A stretch of 49,428 nucleotides of DNA from CAYFVR01 sp046541515 (lineage in GTDB: Bacteria; Desulfobacterota; Desulfobacteria; Desulfobacterales; Desulfococcaceae): positions 1 through 49,428 of the forward strand of contig JBKHDD010000016.1 of NCBI GenBank assembly GCA_046541515.1, read 5' to 3'. A program made the position numbers and the translations under genes. Within the stretch, counting starts at the first letter, position 1. The number at the start of each line of letters is the position of its first letter. Positions 33,559 through 41,697 of this stretch are shown piece after piece. The notes under the pieces were generated by a model. It was not told where the DNA came from. It worked only from the letters and a program-made list of their open reading frames with translations, and searched no databases.

Positions 33559-34362
33559 ATGAGCGAATCATCCGCTTCCCCCGGAATCGCGGTCACCATT
33601 CTGGGCTCGGGGACCTGCGTCCCCTCCCTTCGCCGAAGCGCCTGCGCGGCCCTCCTCCGCGCAGGCGGCCAGACCCTGCTGGTGGACGTGGGGCCCGGCA
33701 CGTCCCGGCGACTGATGGAGGCCGGAGTTCCCGTCCAATCGGTTTCGGCGTTGCTGCTGACCCATTTCCATCCGGACCATTCCGGGGAGTTGGCCGGCTT
33801 CCTGTTCTCCAACAAATACGCCCGGGAACCCGCGCGCACGGTTCCCTTGGAACTGGTGGGGGGACGCGGGTTTTCCGAATTTTTCCTGGGGCTCAACGAG
33901 CTGTACCAGGGCTGGATCGACCTGGGTTCCGACCGGCTTCGGCTGACGGAAATGGCCGTGGACGGCCCCGACGACCACCGCCTCGGCCCGGTGCGGGTGG
34001 AAACCCGGCCGGTGAACCACAACCCCGAAAGCATCGCCTATCGGATCGCCGCCCCCGACGGCGCCTCGGTGGTTCTCTCCGGCGACACCGGCCCGACCGA
34101 CGCCCTGGCCGAACTGGCGGAAGGCGCCGATCTGCTCATCTGCGAATCGGCCCTGCCGGACGGAATGGGCGTGCCCAATCACCTGACGCCCTCGCAGGCC
34201 GGAGAGATCGCGACCCGGGCCGGCGTTGGGAAGCTGGCGCTGACCCATTTTTATCCGGAATGCGACCAGGCCGACGTGGAGGCCCAGTGCCGCCGCGCCT
34301 GGACCGGCCCGCTGATTCTGGCCGAAGACCTGTTGCGCCTGGACGTTCGAAAAGGATCATGA
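33559..34362 (+). CDS. MBL-fold metal-dependent hydrolase (ribonuclease Z-like)
   Basis: This 267-residue protein begins with the Rnase Z/ElaC-like start ILGSGTCVPSLRRSAC. The metal motif THFHPDHSGE has H69, H71, D73 and H74, followed by downstream ligands in SGDTGPTD and LTHFYPE. It lacks an obvious tRNA-binding exosite arm, so a general phosphodiesterase or hydrolase of the RNase Z subgroup is as likely as tRNA processing. The ATG has an AGGAAAAGGA ribosome-binding site. Its stop overlaps the start of the siroheme synthase gene by 4 bases, so it is translationally coupled to the tetrapyrrole genes. Confidence 0.87.
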   Translation: MSESSASPGIAVTILGSGTCVPSLRRSACAALLRAGGQTLLVDVGPGTSRRLMEAGVPVQSVSALLLTHFHPDHSGELAGFLFSNKYAREPARTVPLELVGGRGFSEFFLGLNELYQGWIDLGSDRLRLTEMAVDGPDDHRLGPVRVETRPVNHNPESIAYRIAAPDGASVVLSGDTGPTDALAELAEGADLLICESALPDGMGVPNHLTPSQAGEIATRAGVGKLALTHFYPECDQADVEAQCRRAWTGPLILAEDLLRLDVRKGS

Positions 34363-35045
34363 CCGCCTATCCGATCAATCTGGACGTGACCGGGCGCGAC
34401 TGCCTGGTGGTGGGCGGCGGCGGCGTGGGCGCGCGAAAGGCCGGGGGACTGGCGGACTGCTCCGCCGCGGTGACGGTGGTCAGCCCGGAAATCACCCCGG
34501 CGCTGCGGGAGCTGGCCGAGTCCGGCAGGGTGACCTGGGCGGGACGGGAATACCGGCCCGAGGACATGGCCGGCCGTTTCCTGGCCATCGCCGCGTCCGG
34601 AGATCCCGCGGTCAACGAACGGGTGGTGGCCGACGCCCGCCGGTTGGGCGTGCTCTGCAACGCGGCGGACCGTCCCGAGGCGGGGGATTTCACGCTTCCG
34701 GCCGTCCTGCGACGGGGAAGCCTGGCCATCGCCGTATCCACCGGCGGGGCCAGCCCGGCCCTGTCGCGACGCATCCGGACGACCCTGGAGGAAACCTTCG
34801 GGCCGGAATACGAAACGGCCCTGGATATCCTGGGGGCGGCCCGGCGCCGTCTGCTGGCCCGGGAGCACGATCCCGAGGGCCACCGCCGCCGGTTTCGCGC
34901 CCTGCTGGACGGCGGCCTGCTCACGTTGCTGCGAAACGGAGAGAACGCCGCCGCGGACCGACTGCTTCGGGAGACCCTGGGTTCCGGCTTCGATCTGAAA
35001 ACGCTGACATTGAAGGAGACCGACGACCCGGCCCCCGGGCGCTGA
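34359..35045 (+). CDS. Bifunctional precorrin-2 dehydrogenase / sirohydrochlorin ferrochelatase
   Basis: This 228-residue protein corresponds to the N-terminal half of CysG (or Met8p). It makes sirohydrochlorin from precorrin-2 with NAD+ and can insert iron to give siroheme. The NAD-binding GGGGVGARK is at about 18-26, and CNAADRPEAGDFTLPAVLRRGSLAIAVSTGGASPAL is the family core. The uroporphyrinogen methyltransferase half of CysG is absent, so a separate methyltransferase must exist elsewhere. It is followed by ccsA after 4 bases and by hemA. In sulfate reducers this clustering serves the siroheme of sulfite reductase; that role is inferred. Confidence 0.93.
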   Translation: MTAYPINLDVTGRDCLVVGGGGVGARKAGGLADCSAAVTVVSPEITPALRELAESGRVTWAGREYRPEDMAGRFLAIAASGDPAVNERVVADARRLGVLCNAADRPEAGDFTLPAVLRRGSLAIAVSTGGASPALSRRIRTTLEETFGPEYETALDILGAARRRLLAREHDPEGHRRRFRALLDGGLLTLLRNGENAAADRLLRETLGSGFDLKTLTLKETDDPAPGR

Positions 35046-35049
35046 CCCC

Positions 35050-35877
35050 ATGAACGCGCTGACCTACCTCACGCTGGCCCTGTACCTCGCGAGCACCGCG
35101 CTTTACCTGGTCTACTTGCTCCGGCAACGGGAACGGCTCCACGGCGCGGCCTTCGTTCTGCTGGCCGCCGGCTTCGCCGCCCACACGGTGCTCATTGGGA
35201 TCGGCGCGATTCGGGCGGGGACCCTGCCGGCCTTCGGCATGCATCAGGCCCTGTCTTTGGCCGCCTGGGCGTTGACCGGCGTTTTCATCGTCTTCCAGTG
35301 GCGGGACGGATTTCCCCTGCGGATTCTGGGCGTCTTCGCCGCGCCGATGGCCTCGTTGGCCATGCTGGCCGCCGTCCATTTTCCGGCCGGAACCGTCCCG
35401 GAGGGCGAGGAATTTCGGAGCCTTTGGGTGACCTTCCATGTGGTCGTCATCTTCGCCGGCGACGCCGCCTTCGCGCTGGCCGCCGGGGCCGGGATGCTTT
35501 ATTTGCTCCAGGAGCGGGCCATCAAAACCAAGCAGCGCGGCTTTTTCTATCGACGACTGCCCAGCCTGGAGCGGCTGGATCGAACCGGGTACCGCTGCAT
35601 CGTGGCGGGATTCACCCTGCTCACCATCGGCCTCGCCGGCGGCTTCGTCTACGCCAAGGCGGCCTGGGGGCGCCTTTGGACCTGGGACCCCAAGGAGGTC
35701 TGGTCGGCGGTGATGTGGCTGTTTTACGCCGCCCTGCTCCACGAGCGGCTGGCCGTGGGATGGCGCGGGCGCAAGTCGGCGATCATGTCCATCATCGGCT
35801 TCGTCGTCCTCATCTTCACCTTTTTGGGCGTCAACCTGCTTTTCAAAGGACACCACGGAGAGTTCACGCAATGGTAA
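35050..35877 (+). CDS. ccsA: Cytochrome c assembly protein CcsA/HemX-type
   Basis: This 275-residue membrane protein has eight hydrophobic segments. The heme-handling motif WGRLWTWDPKEVWSAVMW lies at about 205-222, with histidines in GMHQAL (about 63-66) and FHVVVIF, and ends in the HHGEFTQW tail. CcsA handles heme for cytochrome c maturation (system II). Proteins of this size beside hemA are also called HemX, thought to control HemA levels. Its stop overlaps the start of hemA by 7 bases, consistent with coupling. No CcsB/ResB is in the window. Confidence 0.9.
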   Translation: MNALTYLTLALYLASTALYLVYLLRQRERLHGAAFVLLAAGFAAHTVLIGIGAIRAGTLPAFGMHQALSLAAWALTGVFIVFQWRDGFPLRILGVFAAPMASLAMLAAVHFPAGTVPEGEEFRSLWVTFHVVVIFAGDAAFALAAGAGMLYLLQERAIKTKQRGFFYRRLPSLERLDRTGYRCIVAGFTLLTIGLAGGFVYAKAAWGRLWTWDPKEVWSAVMWLFYAALLHERLAVGWRGRKSAIMSIIGFVVLIFTFLGVNLLFKGHHGEFTQW

Positions 35878-37283
35878 ACCAGGCCGTCCACACCGAGGCC
35901 CTCCGGACCGAATTCGCGCTCGATCCGGCCCAGGAGCCGCCGACGCCGGTCCGGCGGGGAAGACCCCGGCCGATCTGTCCGCCCTCCCCCGCCGAGCTGG
36001 AAATCGTCCTCTTGGGACTGAACCACAAAACCGCCGAGGTGGAGTTGCGGGAATGCCTCGGCTTTTCGGGGGACGAGGCCGACGCCGCCCTTCACGCCTT
36101 TCGGGCGGCCCCGCCCATCGAGGAAGCGGTCCTGCTGTCCACCTGCAACCGGGTGGAGGTGCTCATGTCCACCCCGGACGTGGAGGGCGCCGCGGCGGCG
36201 GCCAAACGCTATCTGGCCGAGACCAAGGGCATGGAAATCGACCGGTTCGAGGAAGCCCTGTACGTCCACGTTGGCGACGCGGCGGTGAACCACATCTTTC
36301 GGGTGGCCGCCGGCCTCGACTCCCTGGTGGTGGGGGAGCCTCAGATTCTGGGGCAGCTCAAAGGCGCCTATCGCAACGCCATCGAAAAGCGGACCTCCGG
36401 CGTGTTGCTCAACCGCCTCCTCCACAAGACCTTTTTCGTGGCCAAACGGGTCCGCACCGAAACCGGCATCGGAGATCACGCCGTCTCCATCAGCTACGCC
36501 GCAACCGAGCTGGCCCGGAAGATTTTCGGGGAGCTGGAGGGGAAACAGGTGCTGCTGGTGGGCGCGGGCGAGATGGCCGAACTGGCGGTGGAACATCTGA
36601 TCCGCCACCGGGCCGGCCGCATCCACGTGGCCAACCGGACCTTCGAGCGGGGGCTGGCCCTGGCCGACCGGTTCGACGGCCAAGCCATCCGGTTCGAGGA
36701 TATCCCCGACGCCCTGCGGGAGGTGGACATCATCATCAGCTCCACCGGCGCCTCGGGCTTCGTGATCGAGCGGGAGCATGTGCGCGGGGTCATGCGGGCC
36801 CGGAAAAACCGGCCGCTGTTTTTCATCGACATCGCCGTGCCCCGGGACATCGACCCCGCCATCAACCGGGTGGGCAACGCCTATGTCTACGACATCGACG
36901 ATCTGAAGGACGTCATCGAGGAGAATCGGGAGGACCGCATCCGGGAGGCGCGCAAGGCCGAACGGATCATCGAGGAGGCGGTGGTCAAATTCCGAAGCTG
37001 GCGGCTGGGCTTGGACGTGGTGCCCACCATCAAGGCGCTGCGGGAAAAGCTGGGCCACATCGCCGAAGCGGAGCTGGAGAAAACCCTGGGCGGCCGGCTC
37101 CGGCACCTGGGGGACGAGGAGCGGGAGGCCATGGTCCGAATGACCGAGGCCATGATCAACAAATTCCTCCACGACCCGACCCTGTTCCTGAAAGGCGCCG
37201 GCTGCCGCGGCGGAAAGTCGGTCTACCTCGACGTGGCCCGGAAGCTGTTCAACCTCGACGACGAAGGAGACATGTCCGCATGA
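35871..37283 (+). CDS. hemA: Glutamyl-tRNA reductase
   Basis: HemA reduces glutamyl-tRNA(Glu) to glutamate-1-semialdehyde, the first step of tetrapyrrole synthesis. The ATG at 35871 gives 470 residues. About 43 residues (Pro/Arg-rich) precede the usual start EIVLLGLNHKTAEVELRE. The nucleophile is C92 in LLSTCNRVE. Further motifs are GLDSLVVGEPQILGQLK, the NADPH site VLLVGAGEMAELA and the dimerisation helix at the C-terminus. The extension is odd for the family. No later ATG precedes the catalytic domain, so either the extension is real or a non-ATG start is used. It overlaps ccsA, and fabD overlaps its stop. Confidence 0.95.
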   Translation: MVNQAVHTEALRTEFALDPAQEPPTPVRRGRPRPICPPSPAELEIVLLGLNHKTAEVELRECLGFSGDEADAALHAFRAAPPIEEAVLLSTCNRVEVLMSTPDVEGAAAAAKRYLAETKGMEIDRFEEALYVHVGDAAVNHIFRVAAGLDSLVVGEPQILGQLKGAYRNAIEKRTSGVLLNRLLHKTFFVAKRVRTETGIGDHAVSISYAATELARKIFGELEGKQVLLVGAGEMAELAVEHLIRHRAGRIHVANRTFERGLALADRFDGQAIRFEDIPDALREVDIIISSTGASGFVIEREHVRGVMRARKNRPLFFIDIAVPRDIDPAINRVGNAYVYDIDDLKDVIEENREDRIREARKAERIIEEAVVKFRSWRLGLDVVPTIKALREKLGHIAEAELEKTLGGRLRHLGDEEREAMVRMTEAMINKFLHDPTLFLKGAGCRGGKSVYLDVARKLFNLDDEGDMSA

Positions 37284-38227
37284 AAAAAACCGCCTTTCTG
37301 TTTCCCGGCCAGGGCTCCCAGAGCGTCGGCATGGGCCGCGCCCTGTTCGACGCCTCGGTGGAGGCCCGCGCCCTGTTCGAAATGGCCGAAACCGTCAGCG
37401 CCCTGCCGGTGCAGCGGCTCTGCTTTGAAGGCCCCATGGCGGAACTCACCGAGACGATCAATCTGCAACCGGCGGTCACCGCCGTCAACTTGGCCTGCCT
37501 TGCGGTGCTGGGCGCGCGCGGCCTGCGGCCCGACGTGGTGGCGGGCCACAGCCTGGGCGAATTCAGCGCCCTGTGCGCCGCCGGAATTGCAAGCCCCCAA
37601 GCCGCCATTCGGCTGGTCCATCGCCGGGGGGTGCTGATGCACCGGGAGGCCACCCGCAACGGCGGCGCCATGGCGGCCATCATTGGCCTGCCCATGGACC
37701 AGGTCCAGGCGTTGGTGGACCAGGCGAAGGCCGACCTTCCGGGCGGCGTCGTGGCGGTGGCCAACCACAACGCGGAAACGCAGATCGTGATCACCGGCGC
37801 TCCGGAACCGGTCGGTCGGGTGTCCGCCCTGGCGGCCGGGCGAAAGGCCAAGGCGGTGCCGCTGAAGGTCAGCGGGGCCTGGCACAGCCCGCTCATCGCC
37901 GGGGCGGAGTCGGAATTCCGCGAATTTTTGGGCGAGTTCGAATTCAACGCCCCGGAGGTTCCGGTGCTTCACAACGTCACCGCCGCGCCGGAAAAAGATC
38001 CCGAAGCCATCCGGGGGCTTATGGCGCGTCAGCTCTGCAGCCCGGTGCGCTGGTACGACACGGTGCGGCGGCTGTTGGAGGACGGCGTGGAGGTCATCGC
38101 GGAAATCGGCCCGGGCAAGGTGCTGACCGGCCTGGTGCGCAAAATCGCGCCCAAGGACGCGGGAATCGCCGTGGTCAACGTGGCGGACCCGGACGGCGTG
38201 GAGAAGCTGGCCGAAGCCATGGGGTAG
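37280..38227 (+). CDS. fabD: Malonyl-CoA:ACP transacylase
   Basis: FabD transfers malonyl from CoA to acyl carrier protein for fatty-acid synthesis. The 315-residue protein has FPGQGSQ (about 8-14), the nucleophile S91 in GHSLGEFSA, the catalytic H202 in GAWHSPL, and the C-terminal IGPGKVLTGLVRK. It overlaps the hemA stop by 4 bases, so it appears to be in the tetrapyrrole operon rather than in a fab cluster; no other fab gene is in the window. It is therefore either a stand-alone fabD or a second copy. Confidence 0.95.
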   Translation: MKKTAFLFPGQGSQSVGMGRALFDASVEARALFEMAETVSALPVQRLCFEGPMAELTETINLQPAVTAVNLACLAVLGARGLRPDVVAGHSLGEFSALCAAGIASPQAAIRLVHRRGVLMHREATRNGGAMAAIIGLPMDQVQALVDQAKADLPGGVVAVANHNAETQIVITGAPEPVGRVSALAAGRKAKAVPLKVSGAWHSPLIAGAESEFREFLGEFEFNAPEVPVLHNVTAAPEKDPEAIRGLMARQLCSPVRWYDTVRRLLEDGVEVIAEIGPGKVLTGLVRKIAPKDAGIAVVNVADPDGVEKLAEAMG

Positions 38228-38233
38228 GGGCGG

Positions 38234-38275
38234 AAAAAAAAGGCGGGCGGGGCGGAAGCGGGACCGTCCGCCCGC
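38234..38275 (-). terminator. Intrinsic terminator of the DUF1178 gene
   Basis: On the minus strand an 8-bp stem (GCGGGCGG pairing with CCGCCCGC; plus-strand 38268-38275 and 38243-38250) is followed by an eight-T tract (the A run at 38234-38241). It lies 20 bases past the stop of the DUF1178 gene, between the convergent fabD and DUF1178 genes. Confidence 0.7.
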
Positions 38276-38294
38276 GCGGAAGGCGGGGGACGGT

Positions 38295-38702
38295 TCAGGC
38301 GTCTTCCTTGACGCGGGGCAGGGGAAATTTGAAGAACTGAACGCCCTCGTCCTTCAGGGTCTTTTCTTCTTGCGGCGTGCTGACGCCTCGAATGTTGCGG
38401 GGCTCCGAGGCGCCGTAATGAATTTTCAGCGCCTCGGCGGCGAAGTCGGCGCCGACGTTGTCGAATTTGTTCTCGACGATTTCGGCCAGCTTCCGTCCCA
38501 CCTCCGCCACCCGGCGAAAATCGTCGGCGTCGGCGCTGCCTCCCTTGATGGCGAAGGCCGAAGGCAGCCGGGCGATCTCTTCGCTGCCGCAAATCGGGCA
38601 GGCGATCATGCCTTCGGCCAGCTGTTTTTCAAACGCCGCGCCGTCGTCGAACCAGCCTTCAAACCGGTGGCCCGCGCCGCATCCCAAGTCGAATGCGATC
38701 AT
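38295..38702 (-). CDS. DUF1178 family protein
   Basis: This 135-residue protein begins MIAFDLGCGAGHRFEGWFDD and has C8, C35 and C38 (ACPICGS), a likely zinc ribbon with a fourth ligand not obvious (perhaps H12). The middle is helical and the C-terminus is basic. This matches DUF1178, whose function is unknown. The ATG at 38702 is followed immediately by the conserved family start; an upstream ATG (38747) has no family sequence. It stands alone on the minus strand with its own terminator. Confidence 0.88.
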   Translation of the reverse strand: MIAFDLGCGAGHRFEGWFDDGAAFEKQLAEGMIACPICGSEEIARLPSAFAIKGGSADADDFRRVAEVGRKLAEIVENKFDNVGADFAAEALKIHYGASEPRNIRGVSTPQEEKTLKDEGVQFFKFPLPRVKEDA

Positions 38703-38781
38703 CGGATTCTTTCCTTTGCGTTCGTTGTCGCCACAATTTTCCCACAAAATATCACACCCGGCGGGGGATTCAAAGAAGTTA

Positions 38782-38810
38782 TTGACACCGCCGGGGTTTG
38801 GCCGGAAAAT
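38782..38810 (+). promoter_or_regulatory. Candidate promoter of the SH3/coiled-coil protein gene
   Basis: A perfect TTGACA at 38782-38787, a 17-base spacer and GAAAAT at 38805-38810. It lies about 58 bases before the ATG at 38868. Confidence 0.55.
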
Positions 38811-38867
38811 ACTCGGTCAACGCCGGCGCGCCGGCCCAAAACCGAACCCAAACCGCGGGGAGTGATC

Positions 38868-39527
38868 ATGCGGGCGAAGCGGCTCATTCTTGTCGCGCTG
38901 GCGGTGCTTGCCGGCGCGGCGGGAGCCCAGGCGGCAACCAGGTATGTAAACGACGTCATCAAAATCACCATGCGGACCGGACCCGGGATCAACCACAAGG
39001 TGATCAAAATGCCCCAGTCCGGACAACAGGTGCAACTGCTTGACACCGATGGGGACTGGAGCTACGTCCGGATGCCCGACGGAACCGACGGCTGGGTGCT
39101 TTCCCGATTCCTCACCGACAAGGTGCCCAAAGAAATTCAGTTGTCCCGGCTTCGGGAGGAACAGGAAAACCTGACCCGGCGACTGTCGGAGCTGGAAGCG
39201 GAAAACGAGCGGCTCAGGACGGAAAACCAGACCCTGGTGGAACAGACCTCCGCCGCCGAAACCCAGGCCCGGGAAGCCACCGAATCCTTCGCCGCCCTGC
39301 GGGAGGAATCGGAGGACTACCTGGCGGTGAAAACGGCGTACGAAGAAACCGCCGCGGAGCTGGCCGCCCACAAGGAGCGGGCCGATTCGCTGGCCGCCCG
39401 GGTCGACCGGGTGGAATGGAGAAGCAACGTCATCTGGTTCATGGCCGGCGGCGGGGTCTTTCTGACGGGCTTCGTCATCGGCGGGTTCAACGAAAAGGGC
39501 AAACGAAAGCGGACCGCCTACTTTTAG
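38868..39527 (+). CDS. TIGR04211-type SH3 domain / coiled-coil membrane protein (YgiM-like)
   Basis: This 219-residue protein has a signal peptide (about 1-22) and a bacterial SH3 domain (about 24-82, with ITMRTGPGINHKVIKMPQSGQQVQLL and GTDGWVLSRFL). A long coiled coil (about 85-180) follows, then a single membrane segment near the C-terminus (about 187-207) with a basic cytoplasmic tail. The layout matches TIGR04211/YgiM. The SH3 domain would sit in the periplasm and could touch the cell wall; its role is unknown. It stands alone behind its own promoter. Confidence 0.88.
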   Translation: MRAKRLILVALAVLAGAAGAQAATRYVNDVIKITMRTGPGINHKVIKMPQSGQQVQLLDTDGDWSYVRMPDGTDGWVLSRFLTDKVPKEIQLSRLREEQENLTRRLSELEAENERLRTENQTLVEQTSAAETQAREATESFAALREESEDYLAVKTAYEETAAELAAHKERADSLAARVDRVEWRSNVIWFMAGGGVFLTGFVIGGFNEKGKRKRTAYF

Positions 39528-39890
39528 CGGTTCGCCCGCCCTGCCGGGAAAATGCGCTTCCGTTCAACTTCCGAAGAGCGGGGCGAGTTCCGAAGGACGG
39601 GGGGATTTTTCACGGGGAAGCGCCGGTTTTTCCCAAAATCGGTCTTTCCCAAAAATTGAATGGGACCACGCGGCGACGGAAAAACGCCGCGAGGCGCGAA
39701 GCGCGAAACCGCCGGGGAACGGGGGACCGGCCGGACGTTCGCGGATTCGGCCGCTTTCGGGAACCGGGAATCCCGCCGGGTTGGGCGGCGGGGGACCGGC
39801 GAGCCGCCCGCCGGTTCCCGGCTTCCATGATCTCGACCGTGCGGGGGCGCGACGCCTTCCGGACCACATTCCCCCGGAAGGCGGTTCACC
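39528..39890. other. Intergenic region upstream of nadB with short repeats
   Basis: This 363-base gap has no convincing gene. It holds two direct repeats of a CGGTYTTTCCCAAAAAT-like unit (39624-39639 and 39640-39656). It also has a 7-bp hairpin CGCGGCG/CGCCGCG at 39669-39675 and 39685-39691, and a partial duplication of TTCCGAAG near 39570-39600. These may be the nadB control region. I found no clear promoter and no known riboswitch. Confidence 0.45.
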
Positions 39891-41528
39891 ATGCGGCACG
39901 CCTCCGACGTCCTCATTATCGGCAGCGGCATCGCCGGCCTTTCCTTCGCACTCAAAGTGGCCGACCAGGCCCGGGTTCATCTGGTCACCAAACGATCGCT
40001 GACCGACAGCAACACCTGGGTGGCCCAGGGCGGCATCGCGTCGGTCTTCGGGGAAATGGACTCCTTCGATCTCCACATCCGCGACACCCTGGCGGCCGGG
40101 GACGGCCTCTGCAACGAAGCGGTGGCGGAACAAGTGGTTCGCAACGGCCCGGCCCGCATTCAGGAGCTGATGGACCTGGGAGTGGCGTTCAATCGGCAGG
40201 AAGAGGGGGAAACCGAATCGGCTTGCCTGGACCTGGGCCGGGAGGGGGGCCATTCCCAAAAACGGATCGTTCACGCCCAGGACATGACCGGCCGGGAGGT
40301 GGAACGGGTGCTGGCCGAGCGGGCCAAGGCGCACCCCAACATCGCCATCTTCGAAGACCACATCGCGGTGGACCTGATCACCTATTCCACCCGGATGCGC
40401 CGGGGGCAGGTGACCACCTTTCACGAAGCCGTCTGTTGCGGCGCCTACATCCTGGACCCCGCCGAGGGGACGGTGAAAACCTTCGTGGCCCCCGCCACGC
40501 TCCTGGCCACGGGGGGCGCGGGGAAGGTCTATCTGTACACCAGCAACCCCGACGTGGCCACCGGCGACGGGATCGCCATGGCCTACCGGGCCGGGGCCAC
40601 GGTGGCCAACCTGGAATTCGTGCAGTTCCATCCCACCTGCCTCTACCATCCGGAAGCGAAAAATTTCCTCATCTCCGAAGCGGTGCGCGGCGAGGGGGGC
40701 GTGTTGCGGGACGCCCACGGCGACGCCTTCATGTCCCGGTACGATCCCCACGCCGACCTGGCCTGTCGGGACGTGGTGGCTCGGGCCATCGACAACGAGT
40801 TGAAGCGCAGCGGCCACGATTCGGTCTTTCTGGACATCAGCCACAAGCCGGCCGAGGCGGTCAAGACCCGTTTTCCCAACCTGTACGCCCAATGTCTCCG
40901 GTTCGGCATCGACATGACCCGGGAGCCGATTCCGGTGGTGCCGGCGGCCCATTATCTTTGCGGGGGCGTGGTCACCGACCTGGAGGGCCGCACCGACATC
41001 CGCGGGCTGTACGCCGCGGGCGAAACCGCCTGCACCGGGTTGCACGGCGCGAACCGGCTGGCCAGCAACTCGCTGTTGGAAGCGCTGGTTTACGCGGACG
41101 CCGCGGCCGGGGCGGCGCTAAAGGAGCTGGACGGGCCCGGGGGCGGCGGCCTTTGTCCCGATCCCTCCCCCTGGGACGAAACCGGCGCCACCGACAGCGA
41201 CGAAGCCATCATGGTGGCCCACAACTGGGACGAAATCCGGCGGCTGATGTGGAATTACGTGGGCATCGTCCGCTCGGACAAACGGCTGGAGCGGGCCAAG
41301 CGGCGCATCGAAATCATCCAGCAAGAAATCCACGACTATTATTGGGATTTCAAGGTCACGCGGGATCTGGTGGAGCTGCGGAACATCGCCACCGTGGCCG
41401 AGCTGATCGTGGACTGCGCCCGCCACCGCAAGGAGAGCCGGGGGCTGCACTTCAACATTCACTATCCCCGCCGGGACGACCGGCGCTGGCGGCGGGACAC
41501 CGCGTTGCGGCGGCCCTGGGTGGGCTGA
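39891..41528 (+). CDS. nadB: L-aspartate oxidase
   Basis: NadB oxidises L-aspartate to iminoaspartate, the first step of de novo NAD synthesis; in anaerobes fumarate is the likely electron acceptor. The 545-residue flavoprotein has the FAD motif IIGSGIAGLSFAL (about 9-21), VAQGGIASV, GHSQKRIVHAQDMTG, and HPTCLYHPEAKNFLISEAVRGEGG. The flavin-binding GLYAAGETACTGLHGANRLASNSLLEALVYA follows, then the helical C-terminal domain. nadA and nadC are not in the window. The start directly precedes the FAD motif. Confidence 0.96.
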   Translation: MRHASDVLIIGSGIAGLSFALKVADQARVHLVTKRSLTDSNTWVAQGGIASVFGEMDSFDLHIRDTLAAGDGLCNEAVAEQVVRNGPARIQELMDLGVAFNRQEEGETESACLDLGREGGHSQKRIVHAQDMTGREVERVLAERAKAHPNIAIFEDHIAVDLITYSTRMRRGQVTTFHEAVCCGAYILDPAEGTVKTFVAPATLLATGGAGKVYLYTSNPDVATGDGIAMAYRAGATVANLEFVQFHPTCLYHPEAKNFLISEAVRGEGGVLRDAHGDAFMSRYDPHADLACRDVVARAIDNELKRSGHDSVFLDISHKPAEAVKTRFPNLYAQCLRFGIDMTREPIPVVPAAHYLCGGVVTDLEGRTDIRGLYAAGETACTGLHGANRLASNSLLEALVYADAAAGAALKELDGPGGGGLCPDPSPWDETGATDSDEAIMVAHNWDEIRRLMWNYVGIVRSDKRLERAKRRIEIIQQEIHDYYWDFKVTRDLVELRNIATVAELIVDCARHRKESRGLHFNIHYPRRDDRRWRRDTALRRPWVG

Positions 41529-41568
41529 CCCCCCGACGGGAAGCCGCGCCGGACGGCCGGGGAACGCG

Positions 41569-41596
41569 TTGACATGGAAGGGGCCTGCATTACATT
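41569..41596 (+). promoter_or_regulatory. Candidate dnaJ promoter
   Basis: TTGACA at 41569-41574, a 16-base spacer and TACATT at 41591-41596. This would start transcription near 41603, about 95 bases before the dnaJ ATG. I see no CIRCE inverted repeat or sigma-32-type motif. Confidence 0.55.
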
Positions 41597-41697
41597 CCTT
41601 GCCAAATTCAACCACTGGAACGGCGGCAGGCTCCGCGCCCGGTGACGCCGCGCGGGGAATATATGGAAACTTTCGGATCGATCAGCCAGGGACATCC

